Source of the DNA: Frigidibacter sp. RF13
Lineage (GTDB): Bacteria; Pseudomonadota; Alphaproteobacteria; Rhodobacterales; Rhodobacteraceae
DNA length: 64,000 bases
Assembly: GCF_026626305.1 (NCBI RefSeq)
Contig: NZ_JAPNUE010000011.1
Coordinates: 1-64,000 of the forward strand
Reading direction: 5' to 3'
Below, one piece after another: positions 63,552-64,000 of the stretch (positions are counted from its first letter, which is position 1; every line of letters starts with the position of its first letter). The notes beneath the pieces are model-generated. The model was not told the DNA's origin, did no database searches, and saw only the letters and a list, made by a program, of their open reading frames with translations. The position numbers were made by a program, and so were the translations under genes.

Positions 63552-64000
63552 GTGTGGGCGTCATCATGCTTTGCCACACCGCGTTCGGCCGCGCTGCCGA
63601 AGTGGCACGGTTCTGGGCGGAAGGCGGCTCGCCCGTTGTCATCCATGTTGATGCCCGCGTGTCGGAAAAGGCGGTCGGCGAGTTCCGTGACGCGCTCACG
63701 GACCTGCCGCAGATCAGCTTCTCGCGGCGCTTTCCCTGCGAATGGGGTACCTTCGGCCTCGTTGCCGCAACTCTTGAAGCATCGACGGACCTGCTCGCCC
63801 GCCATAGCGATGTGAGTCATGTCTACCTCGCCTCTGGCTCCTGCCTGCCGCTCCGCCCGCACCGGGAACTGATCGACTATCTCGAGGCGCATCCCCGGAC
63901 CGATTTCATCGAAAGCGTCACTACCGAGGATGTGCCCTGGATCGTCGACGGGTTGGCACAGGAACGGTTCACCCTGCGCTTTCCCTTCGCCTGGCGCACG
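63548..64000 (+). CDS. Beta-1,6-N-acetylglucosaminyltransferase-like (GT14) protein, partial
   Basis: The first 151 residues are seen; the gene continues beyond the window. SVGVIMLCHTAFGRAAEVAR, VVIHVDARVSEKAVGEF, FPCEWGTFGLVAATLEASTD and VYLASGSCLPLRPHRELIDY match the GT14 Branch domain family. In Rhodobacterales these proteins often carry a long extra C-terminal domain, which cannot be judged here. Coupled to the previous gene through ATGA, so it belongs to the same surface glycan operon. Confidence 0.82.
   Translation, partial: MSVGVIMLCHTAFGRAAEVARFWAEGGSPVVIHVDARVSEKAVGEFRDALTDLPQISFSRRFPCEWGTFGLVAATLEASTDLLARHSDVSHVYLASGSCLPLRPHRELIDYLEAHPRTDFIESVTTEDVPWIVDGLAQERFTLRFPFAWRT

Noticed and set aside
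1..64000. tRNA, rRNA or CRISPR arrays
   Set aside because: No T-loop-like GTTCGAAT signatures, rRNA segments or regularly spaced direct repeats were seen.

Overview
The window is GC-rich, densely packed DNA from an alphaproteobacterium, most likely Rhodobacteraceae (Rhodobacterales). The protein content supports this: a Rhodobacter-type porin, a TspO homologue, the aerobic (cobG-type) cobalamin pathway with CbtA/CbtB cobalt uptake, a DUF3576 lipoprotein, and long runs of ATGA-overlapping genes. I found no tRNA, rRNA or CRISPR array.

Region 1 (1-9.8 kb) holds a CheB/CheR fusion lacking the usual C-terminal sensor half, a TspO membrane protein, a Crp/Fnr regulator, a short intergenic stretch with a possible structured small RNA, a complete IS6-family insertion sequence, a fused hydantoinase/5-oxoprolinase and a divergent LacI-type regulator.

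Region 2 (9.75-28.5 kb) is a nearly complete aerobic cobalamin cluster. One cobalamin riboswitch (about 25.3-25.5 kb) precedes DUF1636-cobW-cobN-cobG-cobH-cobI-cobJ on the minus strand. cobK lies on the plus strand and shares two bases of its start codon with the divergent cobL. cobL-cobE-cobM-cobB-cobA-DUF1636 follow on the minus strand. A second riboswitch (about 11.6-11.75 kb) precedes cbtB-cbtA, then a terminator and cobF. On the plus strand are cobO, a HAD hydrolase and cobQ. Together these cover methylation from uroporphyrinogen III, ring contraction, amidation, cobalt insertion (the CobN subunit), adenosylation and cobalt uptake. cobS, cobT, cobC, cobD, cobP, cobU and cobV are not here.

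Region 3 (28557-31500) is a 2944-bp IS1595-family transposon with 26-bp terminal inverted repeats (25/26 identical), a perfect 8-bp target duplication, a DDE transposase and several small passenger genes. It is inserted just after cobQ, inside a dispersed intergenic repeat.

Region 4 (31.5-45 kb) is core genome: an HPP/CBS membrane protein, holA, lptE, leuS, a DUF3576 lipoprotein, a porin, a TPR-sulfotransferase, a YggS-type PLP protein, a YkuD L,D-transpeptidase, ribA, an OmpR-type response regulator and a 1-Cys peroxiredoxin.

Region 5 (45-52.4 kb) looks like a catabolic unit for an N-methylated compound: an aldehyde dehydrogenase, a non-pyrrolysine MttB-family protein, a TMADH-like flavoprotein, a LysR regulator and two small accessory proteins.

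Region 6 (52.4-64 kb) holds truB, a phosphodiester glycosidase-like gene and rbfA, then dapB. A surface polysaccharide region follows: an ABC-2 permease, cysQ, kdsB, several glycosyltransferases, galU and galE. The last gene runs off the window.
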